A stretch of 64,000 nt of DNA from Methylobacterium sp. UNC378MF (GTDB taxonomy: Bacteria; Pseudomonadota; Alphaproteobacteria; Rhizobiales; Beijerinckiaceae), in NCBI RefSeq assembly GCF_900103195.1, contig NZ_FMWU01000030.1:1-64000 (forward strand). The letters are read 5' to 3'. Below are positions 33,799-41,940 of this stretch, in pieces. The notes beneath the pieces were generated by a model, which was not told the origin of the DNA, ran no database searches, and was given only the letters and a program-made list of their open reading frames with translations. Position numbers and translations under genes: made by a program. Within the stretch, counting starts at the first letter, position 1. The number at the start of each line of letters is the position of its first letter.

Positions 33799-34704
33799 CT
33801 ACTCCGACCAGCGCCGGTAGCGGCGCTGTACGAGGACGTTGGCGGTGGTCGTCAGCACGAGGGTGACAGTCATCAGCACGAAGGCGAGGGCTGCACCGAA
33901 CGGCCAGTTCATAGCCTTAGCCACCTGCTGGTAGACCTCAGGCGCCATCATGTGGAACTGTGGGCCGCCGATCAGCACCGGCGTGGCGTAGGCGTTCATC
34001 GACAGGATGAAACAGAGCATCGTGCCGGCGAGCAGCCCGGGCAGCGCGAGCGGCAGCACGACCCGCCGCAGGATCGTGAGGTGCCCGGCGCCCAGACTCT
34101 CGGCCGCCTCCTCGAGGACCGGATCGATCCGCTCGATCACGCTCTGCAGCGTCACGATCATGAAGGGCAGCGTCACCGAGACGAGACCGATCACCACGGC
34201 AGTGGGGGTGTACATCAGCCGGGGTGGAGTGAGCCCCACCGCGGAGACCAGAGCGGCGAGAAGACCCTTGTCGCCGAGGATGACCATCCAGGCAGCGGTG
34301 CGGACCGCGTTGCCCATGAGGAGCGGGAGAATGATGAGGATCAGGAGCCTCGACTTCCAGCGCGATCCGACCTGCCGCACCAGCGCGTAGGCAACGGGAA
34401 ATCCGAGCGCGAGGCAGATCAGCGTCGAGAGGGCCGCCACCCAGAGGGTCGTCAGCAGGACGTCTCGATAGAAGGCGTCGTGCAGGAACTTGGCGTAGTT
34501 GGCGAGGGTGAACCCCTCAACCATCAGCTCGCCCGGCACGAACCGGTTGAAGCTGTAGCGAAACATTAGAGCGAGCGGCCCGAGAAGAGCTATGACGACC
34601 AGCAGCGTCCCCGGCAGGACACCGCCGATGACTCGGGGAATCCGCGGCCGGCTCCGGGGCGCGAAGTCGGGCGCCAGGACCTCCGGGTGTGCGAGGGTAG
34701 CCAT
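33799..34704 (-). CDS. ABC transporter permease (PotB-like)
   Basis: A 301-residue permease with six main membrane segments after a short cytoplasmic N-terminus. The EAA loop is EEAAESLGAGHLTILRRVVLP. The sequence ILGDKGLLAALVSAVGLTPPRLMYT is typical of PotB-like subunits. It starts 4 bases after the binding-protein gene in the same operon. Confidence 0.9.
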   Translation of the reverse strand: MATLAHPEVLAPDFAPRSRPRIPRVIGGVLPGTLLVVIALLGPLALMFRYSFNRFVPGELMVEGFTLANYAKFLHDAFYRDVLLTTLWVAALSTLICLALGFPVAYALVRQVGSRWKSRLLILIILPLLMGNAVRTAAWMVILGDKGLLAALVSAVGLTPPRLMYTPTAVVIGLVSVTLPFMIVTLQSVIERIDPVLEEAAESLGAGHLTILRRVVLPLALPGLLAGTMLCFILSMNAYATPVLIGGPQFHMMAPEVYQQVAKAMNWPFGAALAFVLMTVTLVLTTTANVLVQRRYRRWSE

Positions 34705-34708
34705 CGGG

Positions 34709-35773
34709 TCAGCGTGCCATCGTCTTGTTCCACCACTCGAGCCACTCGGCGGTGTTCTTCGAGACGTAGGCGTAATCCGGGAAGTTGAGGTGCTCGCGTT
34801 CCTCGGGCGAGAAGTCGATCCGGGTACGCAAATCCGGGCTCAGCTCCGCCGAACCGTTGGCCGGCGCGTAGAAGCTCGCCGCGGCGAGTTCCGCCATCGC
34901 CTTCCGATCGAGCATCGCGTTCAGGTAGACGTAGGCGCCCTCCGGGTTCGGTGCGCGTCTCGGCATACCAGCGCCGAAGGTGATCGCGATTGCGCCCTCC
35001 TTCGGGTACTGGATGGCCAGCGGCGACCCCTCGTTAATCCATTGCAGGCCGCGGGCCTTGTAGTTGAGGGCGATGTCGACCTCGCCGGTGGCCAGCGCGG
35101 CGCCGAGCTGCTGGTGTGCTGCGTAAAGGCGGGGCTGGACCAGCTCCTTCAGCGCGACGAGCCGGTCTCGGCCGGAATCGACGCTCGTCATGTTGCCGCC
35201 CTGGATCAGGCCGGACATCATCATGTAGTTGAAGTAGAGCTGATTGGTCAGTCCGAGCCGGCCGGCCCACTTCTTGTCCCAGAGCTCTTCATAGGATCGA
35301 GGCGGATCCTTGATCTTATCCTTGTTATAGATGATGACTACGCCGCTGTAGAGCCACGGCACGAAATAGTCCTTGCGTAGGGCCGGCACCACATCGCCGT
35401 AGTTCGGGATACGCGCTCGGTCGAGGTCGGCGAGCACGTCCTGCTTCATCATCTCGAATCCGTCCGAATCGTTCAGATGGATCACGTCGATGCTGCCCCG
35501 GCGCAGGCGGCGCTCAGCCAGCAGCTTGGCCTTGCGCTCCGGCTCCATGCCGAGATCGCGCACGACGGTCAGTCCCTGCGTCTCCACGAGGGGCGTCTCG
35601 ACGAAGCGCACCGTGCGCTGGTTCCAGTCACCGCCCCAATTAGAGACGACGACCGTGCCGGCTGCCGCGTGCGCCTCGCCCCCCACGCCTGCCGTGAGGA
35701 TTGCCGCCGCGCTGCCGAGGAGCGCCTGCCGACGCGTCGGTGAAAACGTCTCGGCGGACCGGAAAGCATTCAT
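34709..35773 (-). CDS. Extracellular solute-binding protein (PotD/opine type)
   Basis: A 354-residue periplasmic protein. The N-terminus has a twin-arginine-like TRRQALLGSAAAILTAG signal ending AHAAA. The core has VVVSNWGGDWNQRTVR and YFVPWLYSGVVIIYNKDKIKDPP, typical of PotD-like proteins. NYKARGLQWINEG marks the C-terminal lobe. The ligand of this module's importer is unknown. ATG 35773 follows CAGGAG. The longer frame upstream is not supported. Confidence 0.88.
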   Translation of the reverse strand: MNAFRSAETFSPTRRQALLGSAAAILTAGVGGEAHAAAGTVVVSNWGGDWNQRTVRFVETPLVETQGLTVVRDLGMEPERKAKLLAERRLRRGSIDVIHLNDSDGFEMMKQDVLADLDRARIPNYGDVVPALRKDYFVPWLYSGVVIIYNKDKIKDPPRSYEELWDKKWAGRLGLTNQLYFNYMMMSGLIQGGNMTSVDSGRDRLVALKELVQPRLYAAHQQLGAALATGEVDIALNYKARGLQWINEGSPLAIQYPKEGAIAITFGAGMPRRAPNPEGAYVYLNAMLDRKAMAELAAASFYAPANGSAELSPDLRTRIDFSPEEREHLNFPDYAYVSKNTAEWLEWWNKTMAR

Positions 35774-35840
35774 CGGCTCACACTCCTGCGAAGGGTCGGC
35801 GGGCGGAGGATCGGGCCGCCTCGCGCGGACGGTCCGGCGA

Positions 35841-36545
35841 TCAGGCGGCGTTGCGCAGTCCCACCTCGTCGAGGTAGGCGACACAGCGCTTCAGCGGCTC
35901 GACGTCGGCGAATTTCGCGTCGATGTCGAACAGGTTCCAGGCGACGGCGCCGGGCACGCGGTCGCCGATGCACTCCTGCACCGCGATGGTGCGGAAGCCC
36001 TCAGCAAGACCGTCGCAGAGCGTCGTGCGAACGCAGGCCGAGGCAGTCACCCCCGTGACCAGGATCGTGTCGACGTTATTGGCGCGCAGGAAGCCGGCAA
36101 GATAGGTGCCGTGGAAGGCACTCGCGCGCTTCTTCACCAGCACCTGCTCGCCCGGCATGGGCTCGATACGGCTGTCGATCGCCCAGAGCTCGGGCTTGTT
36201 CTGGTCGACGACCTCGACCGGGATCTTACGGTGCCACAGACCCATGTCGGTCTTGGGACTGTCGACGTCGGTGACTTGGTAGCAGGTGGTGACGTGCACG
36301 ACCGGGTGATTGTTGCGGCGGCAGGCGGCCAGAAGCGCCTGGACACCGGGGATGATCTGCTCGTCGATGTTCTCGCAGGTGAAAGGATTGCCCGGCCGCG
36401 TCCAGGCGTTGGCGAGGTCGACATTGATCAGGGCGGGACGCCGGCCGAACCCGACCCGGCGCTGAAAACCGCGCTCCTTGTACAGCGCGCGCGCCTCGGC
36501 GAAGGCGGCTTCGAGGGCGCTGTCGAGTTCGGTGTTGAAAGCCAT
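35841..36545 (-). CDS. Isochorismatase-fold amidohydrolase (N-carbamoylsarcosine amidase-like)
   Basis: A 234-residue cysteine hydrolase. Its predicted triad is Asp43 (INVDLANAW), Lys138 (VLVKKRASAFHGT) and Cys171 (GVTASACVRTT). SAF-x-GT, ACVR, ECIGDR and NLFDIDAKFADV closely follow the N-carbamoylsarcosine amidase and maleamate amidase branch. The first of these splits N-carbamoylsarcosine to sarcosine, CO2 and ammonia, the substrate type for the oxidase of this operon. It is the first gene of region 3. ATG 36545 follows AGGGGA. Confidence 0.8.
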   Translation of the reverse strand: MAFNTELDSALEAAFAEARALYKERGFQRRVGFGRRPALINVDLANAWTRPGNPFTCENIDEQIIPGVQALLAACRRNNHPVVHVTTCYQVTDVDSPKTDMGLWHRKIPVEVVDQNKPELWAIDSRIEPMPGEQVLVKKRASAFHGTYLAGFLRANNVDTILVTGVTASACVRTTLCDGLAEGFRTIAVQECIGDRVPGAVAWNLFDIDAKFADVEPLKRCVAYLDEVGLRNAA

Positions 36546-36627
36546 CTGTCTGGTCCCCTGCATCGTTCGTTCCAGCCCGCCGCGGCGGGATCGAAGCGAG
36601 GATGTTGCAGATGGCTCCGGGTGTGAA

Positions 36628-36667
36628 ATGATAAATCACGAGTCATTGATACGATTTTTGGCATCAA
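36628..36667. promoter_or_regulatory. Candidate LysR operator region
   Basis: ATGA-N11-TCAT (36628-36646) fits the T-N11-A rule for LysR binding sites. A second inverted repeat, TTGAT-N12-ATCAA (36646-36667), abuts the lysR ATG. The two sit in the 122-base gap between the divergent region 3 operon and its LysR gene, so they may be the recognition and activation sites. Confidence 0.55.
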
Positions 36668-37591
36668 ATGCGATTCGACCTTCGGCACGTGACGAGCTGC
36701 CTCGTCCTGGCTCAGGAGCTTCATTTCGGCCGGGCAGCCCAGCGCCTCGCGACGACGCAGCCGGGCCTGAGCCGCCTAATCGCGGAACTCGAAATCGGCG
36801 TCGGAGTGAAGCTGTTCCGCCGTACGACCCGAACGGTCGAGGTCACGGAAGCTGGCCGCGCCTTCCTTGCCGAGTGCCGGATCGGCCTCGATCATCTTGA
36901 GCGAGCCGTGACGCTGGCTCAGCGTACGGCGACTGGCATGGCCGGTGTTCTGCGCGTCGGCTACATGGATTTCGCGATCAACGGCCGATTGCCGGAGCTT
37001 GTCCGCGCCTTCAGCGAAGTGCGGCCTGGGATCCGGCTGGAGCTGTCGCACGTCCCCTCACAACTGCAGCGCGAGGCGTTGCTCAACGATCGCATCGACG
37101 TCGGCTTTACCCTGAGCGCTGTCGATAATGAGCACTTCGACAGCCTGCTCTTCGACCGCGACTCCTACGTGGCCCTGTTGCCGGTGACCCATCCTCTCTC
37201 GAATGCGCGCAGCCTTACGCTCAAGGATCTTGCCGGGGAGCCGTTCGTGATGGGATCGGGCGGGAGCTGGAGCGCTTACCGCGAGGCATTCTTCGCGATC
37301 TGTCACCGCCGCGGCTTCCATCCGATCATCAGCCAGGAGGCATCGTCCAGCGAGGGGATTTTCGGCCTCGTGGCGGCGGGCGCCGGCGTGAGCACCTACG
37401 CCAGCTGTGTACGCAACGTGCAGCGGCGTGGGATCGTGATCCGCTCCCTCGACGATGTACCCGACACCATCGCGACCTACGCGACTTGGATGAAGCCGGC
37501 CCGATCCACCAGCCTCGAAGCCTTCACCTCCTTCCTGGCAACTGTGTGGGGCGCTGCGCCAGCAAGTACCAACACGCAATCGAAGCTTTGA
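36668..37591 (+). CDS. LysR family transcriptional regulator
   Basis: A 307-residue LTTR. The N-terminal winged helix reads LRHVTSCLVLAQELHFGRAAQRLATTQPGLSRLIAELE in short segments, with FRRTTRTVEVTEAG as the wing. The effector domain runs from about residue 90 (GVLRVGYMDFAIN). It is divergent from the N-carbamoylsarcosine-amidase-like operon and probably activates it on binding a pathway compound. The ATG has no strong ribosome site, and the operator repeat touches it. Confidence 0.9.
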   Translation: MRFDLRHVTSCLVLAQELHFGRAAQRLATTQPGLSRLIAELEIGVGVKLFRRTTRTVEVTEAGRAFLAECRIGLDHLERAVTLAQRTATGMAGVLRVGYMDFAINGRLPELVRAFSEVRPGIRLELSHVPSQLQREALLNDRIDVGFTLSAVDNEHFDSLLFDRDSYVALLPVTHPLSNARSLTLKDLAGEPFVMGSGGSWSAYREAFFAICHRRGFHPIISQEASSSEGIFGLVAAGAGVSTYASCVRNVQRRGIVIRSLDDVPDTIATYATWMKPARSTSLEAFTSFLATVWGAAPASTNTQSKL

Positions 37592-37798
37592 GAACGCGAA
37601 CGGAAGCGGGCTGCCTCTGATCTCCTGCGGCACAAGGCGGCTTCGGATGCCAGCTAGGGGCCACCTTCGGAGAACAAGAAGCTATCTCGGGCTGTAATCT
37701 CGAAGGTCCCGTAGCGTTTCCAATTCCGACCTGTAGATCCAATTCCCGTGACGTCCGCTGGGAGATGTCTTCCAAGCGTGCCGAATGACCGAGAGGGG

Positions 37799-37993
37799 CG
37801 GATTTCGTTGAAAAACTCGGGACCGGGCCGAGGGAGCACTGCGGACCGCTCCCGACGGAGAATTTTCTGCTATCACATTGCCCAAAATTCGCTGAACGAG
37901 CGGTAATGATCGGCTATGAGAGATGAGAATTCCTCGCGGCCCCGCCTTGGATGACACCTGAAGAGCCGCCTCCGATTTTTTCAACGAAGCCGG
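37799..37993. repeat. Inverted-repeat element, copy A (about 195 bp, non-coding)
   Basis: It is bounded by imperfect 22-base inverted repeats sharing TTCGTTGAAAAA: left arm 37799-37820, right arm 37972-37993. The interior is non-coding. Its reverse complement matches copy B at 48132-48329 in scattered blocks, for example CTGAAG, GCCTCCGA and GATGA near one end and CTCGGGACCGG near the other. The size, terminal repeats and lack of coding fit a MITE-like element. The rest of the 37592-38048 gap holds nothing I recognise. Confidence 0.65.
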
Positions 37994-38048
37994 CGCAAAG
38001 CAGACTTCATTTAGCTGCGTTCGACTGCCTTCTCGGAGTTCGTGACCC

Positions 38049-38522
38049 TCAGGACGCTTCGGCTGCATCCGTGACGGGCGATGGGGCACCGAGTTCGGCG
38101 GCGAAGGCACCGAAGAATTGGTCGGCGAGCTTGCGCGATGTCGCCTGGATCAGGCGGCCGCCGAGGGAGGCGATCTTGCCGCCGATCTCGGCCTTGGCCT
38201 GATAGCTCAGAAGGGTTTCGGAGCCCTCCTCCCGAAGCGTGACTACGGCACGGCCCTTGGCGAAGCCCGCCATGCCCCCGTTTCCCTGACCGGTCAGGGT
38301 ATAGCCTTCTGGAGCGCGGACATCCTCAAGACGGACAGTGCCGGCGAAGGTCGCCGACACGGGGCCGATCTTCAGCGAGACCTTGGCCGCGAATTCGTCC
38401 GGCGAGGCCTGAGTAAGCTCCTTGCAGCCGGGAATGCAGCGCCCGAGCACGTCCGGATCGTTGAGGGCTACCCAGACGGCCGAACGCGGCGCCGCGATGC
38501 GGTATTCGCCGGTGATCTCCAT
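38049..38522 (-). CDS. coxG: CoxG-like SRPBCC protein
   Basis: A 157-residue CoxG/carbon monoxide dehydrogenase subunit G-like protein. The start MEITGEYRIAAPRSAVW and the sequence DPDVLGRCIPGCKELT are diagnostic, and the C-terminus has GRLIQATSRKLADQFF. CoxG proteins of aerobic CO dehydrogenase help anchor or mature the complex at the membrane. Homologues accompany many molybdenum hydroxylases. It is the last gene of the region 4 operon, after the Liv importer rather than next to the hydroxylase. GGGAGGA precedes the ATG. Confidence 0.85.
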   Translation of the reverse strand: MEITGEYRIAAPRSAVWVALNDPDVLGRCIPGCKELTQASPDEFAAKVSLKIGPVSATFAGTVRLEDVRAPEGYTLTGQGNGGMAGFAKGRAVVTLREEGSETLLSYQAKAEIGGKIASLGGRLIQATSRKLADQFFGAFAAELGAPSPVTDAAEAS

Positions 38523-38548
38523 CGTGTCCTCCCTTCGAAGCCTAATCG

Positions 38549-39253
38549 TCAGACCGCGCAGTATCGGTCTTGGATCTCGCTGTCGGCACGCAGTATCGCG
38601 GCCGAACTTTCGTGGACCACGACCCCTTGGTCGATGATCACGGCCCGATCGGCGAGGTTGAGCGCCCACTCGACGTTCTGCTCGACGAGGAGGAGCGTCA
38701 CACCCCGCTCGCGCAGCGAGACGAATAGTCCGCCCATCTCCTCGACGAGGACGGGCATGATGCCCTCGGATGGCTCATCGAGCAGGATCAGCTTCGGCCG
38801 AGATATGAGAGCGCGGGCGATGGCGAGCATCTGCTGCTCGCCTCCCGACATCGTCACCGCGACCTGGTCCAGGCGCTCGGCGAGGCGGGGAAAGGTTTCG
38901 GCGATCTCGGCGATTGCCGATCCCTCGCGGATCGTCGACGGTGCCCGCAGCAATCCGAGCTTCAGGTTTTCGCGCACGGTCAGGCCGGGCACGATGCGCC
39001 GATCCTCCGGCACGTAGCCGAGCCCCAGGGAGAAGCGCCCATGGGCCGGTCGGCCGAGCAAATCCTGCCCGAGGAAGCGAACCCGGCCGCCGACCTTCGG
39101 GATCAGGCCCATCACGGCCTTCATGGTCGTGGTCTTGCCCGCGCCGTTGCGGCCGATCAGGGCCAGGATCTCGCCTTCGCGCACCGCGAAAGTAAGACCG
39201 TGCAGGACATGGCTCGCCCCGTACCACGCGTCGAGGCCGTCGATCTCAAGCAT
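38549..39253 (-). CDS. livF: Branched-chain type ABC transporter ATP-binding protein
   Basis: A 234-residue LivF ATPase. It has Walker A GRNGAGKTTTMKAVMG, YVPEDRRIVPGLTV, signature MSGGEQQMLAIARAL and Walker B LILLDEPSEGI. It overlaps livG by 8 bases. It works with the LivG, LivM and LivH of region 4 and is a distinct system from region 2 (separate, not fused, LivG and LivM). Confidence 0.92.
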   Translation of the reverse strand: MLEIDGLDAWYGASHVLHGLTFAVREGEILALIGRNGAGKTTTMKAVMGLIPKVGGRVRFLGQDLLGRPAHGRFSLGLGYVPEDRRIVPGLTVRENLKLGLLRAPSTIREGSAIAEIAETFPRLAERLDQVAVTMSGGEQQMLAIARALISRPKLILLDEPSEGIMPVLVEEMGGLFVSLRERGVTLLLVEQNVEWALNLADRAVIIDQGVVVHESSAAILRADSEIQDRYCAV

Positions 39254-40007
39254 GGCCGTATCCACCGCTCTGGCCGAGATAGACCCGCCGGACCTCACGG
39301 TCCGCCTGAATGTCGGTCGGGGTGCCATCGGCGATGAGGCGCCCGTGGTGCAGGACGAGGATGCGTTCCGATAGGCCGAGGATCATCTTCATCTTGTGCT
39401 CGACGAGCAGGATGGCGCGTGCATCCGACAGGCGGTGGAGGAGGGCCACCATGTCCTTGGTTTCTTCCGGCCCCATCCCGGCGGTCGGCTCGTCGAGGAG
39501 CAGCAGCTTGGGATCGGCGGCGAGGGCGATGGCGATCTCCAGGGCCCGCTGCTCCCCGTGGGCGAGGGCGGCGGCGGGTCGGCTCCGGCGGCCGACGAGG
39601 CCCACGGACTCGAGGAGCGCGTCGGCCCGGTCCGAGAGGCCCGCGAGACGGTCGCGACGGCTCCAGAAATCGTAGCGGTTTGCCCGCGCCTGCAGGGCCG
39701 TGCGAACGTTCTCGTGGGCGGTGAGCCGCGGGAAGACCGTAGTGATCTGATAGGAGCGCGCGATGCCCAGATGCGCGAAGCGGGCCTGGGGTACGCGGGC
39801 GAGGTCCCGGCCGCCGAGGTGGAGGGATCCGCTCGTGGGCTTCAGGGCTCCCGAGAGCAGGTTGAAGAAGGTACTCTTTCCCGCGCCGTTGGGGCCGATG
39901 ACGGCGGTGATGCGCTCGCGACCGAGGGTTGCGCTGATCCCTTCGAGGGCGGTGAAGGCGCCGAAGCGGCATCCGAGGTTCTCGACCTGGAGGACGGGGC
40001 CGGTCAT
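39246..40007 (-). CDS. livG: Branched-chain type ABC transporter ATP-binding protein
   Basis: A 253-residue LivG ATPase. It has Walker A GPNGAGKSTFFNLLSG, LGIARSYQITTVFPRLT, degenerate signature LAHGEQRALEIAIAL, Walker B LLLLDEPTAGM and the H-loop in LLVEHKMKMI. It overlaps livM by 4 bases. The start at ATG 40007 fits the family length; the longer upstream frame is not supported. Confidence 0.92.
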   Translation of the reverse strand: MTGPVLQVENLGCRFGAFTALEGISATLGRERITAVIGPNGAGKSTFFNLLSGALKPTSGSLHLGGRDLARVPQARFAHLGIARSYQITTVFPRLTAHENVRTALQARANRYDFWSRRDRLAGLSDRADALLESVGLVGRRSRPAAALAHGEQRALEIAIALAADPKLLLLDEPTAGMGPEETKDMVALLHRLSDARAILLVEHKMKMILGLSERILVLHHGRLIADGTPTDIQADREVRRVYLGQSGGYGHA

Positions 40008-41017
40008 GGGCGCCCCCGCATCGTGGCAAGTCGGGCCAGCGCCGTGCCCCAGAGGCCCCGGGGCAGGAACAGCACGAAGAGGATGAAGACGGTGCCCAGT
40101 GCAAGCTGCCAGTGCGGCGTCCACAGGCTCAGGGCGTCCTCCAGCACGAGGACTGCGAGGGCGCCGACGAAGGGCCCGAAAAAAGTCCCCGCGCCGCCGA
40201 CCAGCGTCATCACCACCGCCATGCCGGAGGTGTTATAGGCGAGGCTATCGAGCGGCACGATCGACAGGTGGATGGCAAAGAGCGCGCCCGCGAGGCCGCA
40301 GAACAGCCCGGACAGGACGAAGGCGAGCAACTTGGTCCGCTCCACATCGAAGCCGCAGGCCCGCGCGCGGGTCTCGTTCTCGCGGATCGCCTCGATCACC
40401 GAACCGAAGGGCGAGGCGAGGATCCGCGACATCATCGCCATGGCCGCGCCGACAAAGGCTAGCACAACAAAATACTTGGTGAGCGGGTTCAGGATGTCGA
40501 AGGCAACGGGGCCGAGGCCGATCCTGGCGACGGTGAAGCCACGTAGGCCGTTCTCGCCGCCGGTCCAGCCGGAAGCCTGGAGCGCCGCGTAATAGACGAG
40601 TTGCGCCAGCGCCAGGGTCACCATGGCGAAGTAGATGCCCCGCGACCGGATTGAGACCGCGCCGATGGCGAGTGCCAGCACCCCGGCTGCAGCGACCGCG
40701 AGCCCTATCGCGGCGAGGGGATGCAGCCCGAAGGTGCCTATAGCGATGCCGGTGACGTAGGCCCCGGTCCCGAAGAAGGCCGCGTGGCCGAAGGAAAGCA
40801 GGCCGGTATATCCGTAGAGCAGGTTATAGCCGACGGCGTAGAGCCCATAAATCAGGACATTGACCGCGAGCGCCTGGGACGGGAGCAGGAAGGGGAGGAC
40901 GAGCAGCGCGAGAATCGAGAGCGGTGCGCGCCACCGTGAAAGGGCGCCTTCGGCGAGGGGTGACCGGCGCGGAGCCGGCGGCGCGGTCGCCAGGACGGTT
41001 TGGTCGAGGGGCTGCAT
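40004..41017 (-). CDS. livM: Branched-chain type ABC transporter permease
   Basis: A 337-residue LivM permease with about nine hydrophobic segments. GYTGLLSFGHAAFFGTGAYVTGI is the family motif. AIRENETRARACGFDVERTKLLAF is the conserved cytoplasmic loop. It ends 12 bases upstream of no other gene and is coupled to livG by a 4-base overlap. Confidence 0.92.
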   Translation of the reverse strand: MQPLDQTVLATAPPAPRRSPLAEGALSRWRAPLSILALLVLPFLLPSQALAVNVLIYGLYAVGYNLLYGYTGLLSFGHAAFFGTGAYVTGIAIGTFGLHPLAAIGLAVAAAGVLALAIGAVSIRSRGIYFAMVTLALAQLVYYAALQASGWTGGENGLRGFTVARIGLGPVAFDILNPLTKYFVVLAFVGAAMAMMSRILASPFGSVIEAIRENETRARACGFDVERTKLLAFVLSGLFCGLAGALFAIHLSIVPLDSLAYNTSGMAVVMTLVGGAGTFFGPFVGALAVLVLEDALSLWTPHWQLALGTVFILFVLFLPRGLWGTALARLATMRGRP

Positions 41018-41029
41018 CCTCGCTCTCCC

Positions 41030-41920
41030 TCAGGCACCGAGGCCGGGCTTGCCGAACAGCCCCTGGGGGCGGACGAGGAGCACCAACGCCATGAAGGCGA
41101 ACATGGCGATGCTCGCCATCTCGGGGGCGAGGAGCGCGGTCATCGAGACCACGATTCCGGCGAGGAGCCCAGCCACGACGGAGCCCAGGAGGGAGCCCAT
41201 CCCGCCGATCACCGTGACGGCGAAGGCCTCGCCGAGCACGACGTTGCCCATCTCCGGGTTGACCGAGCGCATCGGCGCGGCGAGCACGCCGCCCAGGGCC
41301 GCCAAGGCGATGCCGAGTCCGAAGACCCAAAGCCACAGGCGCTCGATATCGACGCCGAGCACCCGCAGGATCTCGGGATCGCGGGCCCCGGCCCGGACGA
41401 TCAGCCCGACCTTCGTCCGCTCGAGACCGACCCACAGAGCGACGAGGACCAGGGCGACGACGCCGATTACGAAAATCCGGAAGATCGGAAAGAAGCCGAC
41501 CCCGAGGTCGACCACGCCGGAGAGTTCCTCAGGGGTGGCGAAGGGCAGGCCGTCCGAGCCGAACAGGATGCGCACGCCCTCCACGAGCACGTAGCCGAGG
41601 CCGAAGGTCAGGAGCAGCGCGTCGTCCGGCGGCCGGCCTGCCAGGGGGCGGATCAGGAACCGTTCCACGAGCAGGCCTAGGGCCCCGACGAGGAGCGGGC
41701 CGAGCAGAAGGGCGGCCCAGAAGCTGCCGGTACGCTCCATTACGAACACGCCCGCATAGGCGCCGACCATGAAGACGTTGCCATGAGCGAAATTCACAAT
41801 GCCGAGCATGCCGAAGATGATCGATAGGCCGAGCGCCAGCATCACGAAGACGGCCCCCAGTGCCACTCCCGAGAAGAGCTGCATGGCGATCAGTTCGAGG
41901 TCGAGGGATCCCCAATCCAT
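41030..41920 (-). CDS. livH: Branched-chain type ABC transporter permease
   Basis: A 296-residue LivH permease. It has GVALGAVFVMLALGLSIIFGMLG, IVNFAHGNVFMVGAYAG and RAGARDPEILRVLGVD at the ATPase-contact loop. ATG 41920 follows CGGGAGA. It starts 20 bases after the binding-protein gene, whose product should feed this permease pair. Confidence 0.9.
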   Translation of the reverse strand: MDWGSLDLELIAMQLFSGVALGAVFVMLALGLSIIFGMLGIVNFAHGNVFMVGAYAGVFVMERTGSFWAALLLGPLLVGALGLLVERFLIRPLAGRPPDDALLLTFGLGYVLVEGVRILFGSDGLPFATPEELSGVVDLGVGFFPIFRIFVIGVVALVLVALWVGLERTKVGLIVRAGARDPEILRVLGVDIERLWLWVFGLGIALAALGGVLAAPMRSVNPEMGNVVLGEAFAVTVIGGMGSLLGSVVAGLLAGIVVSMTALLAPEMASIAMFAFMALVLLVRPQGLFGKPGLGA

Positions 41921-41940
41921 GGCCGTCTCCCGCTCCCCCG

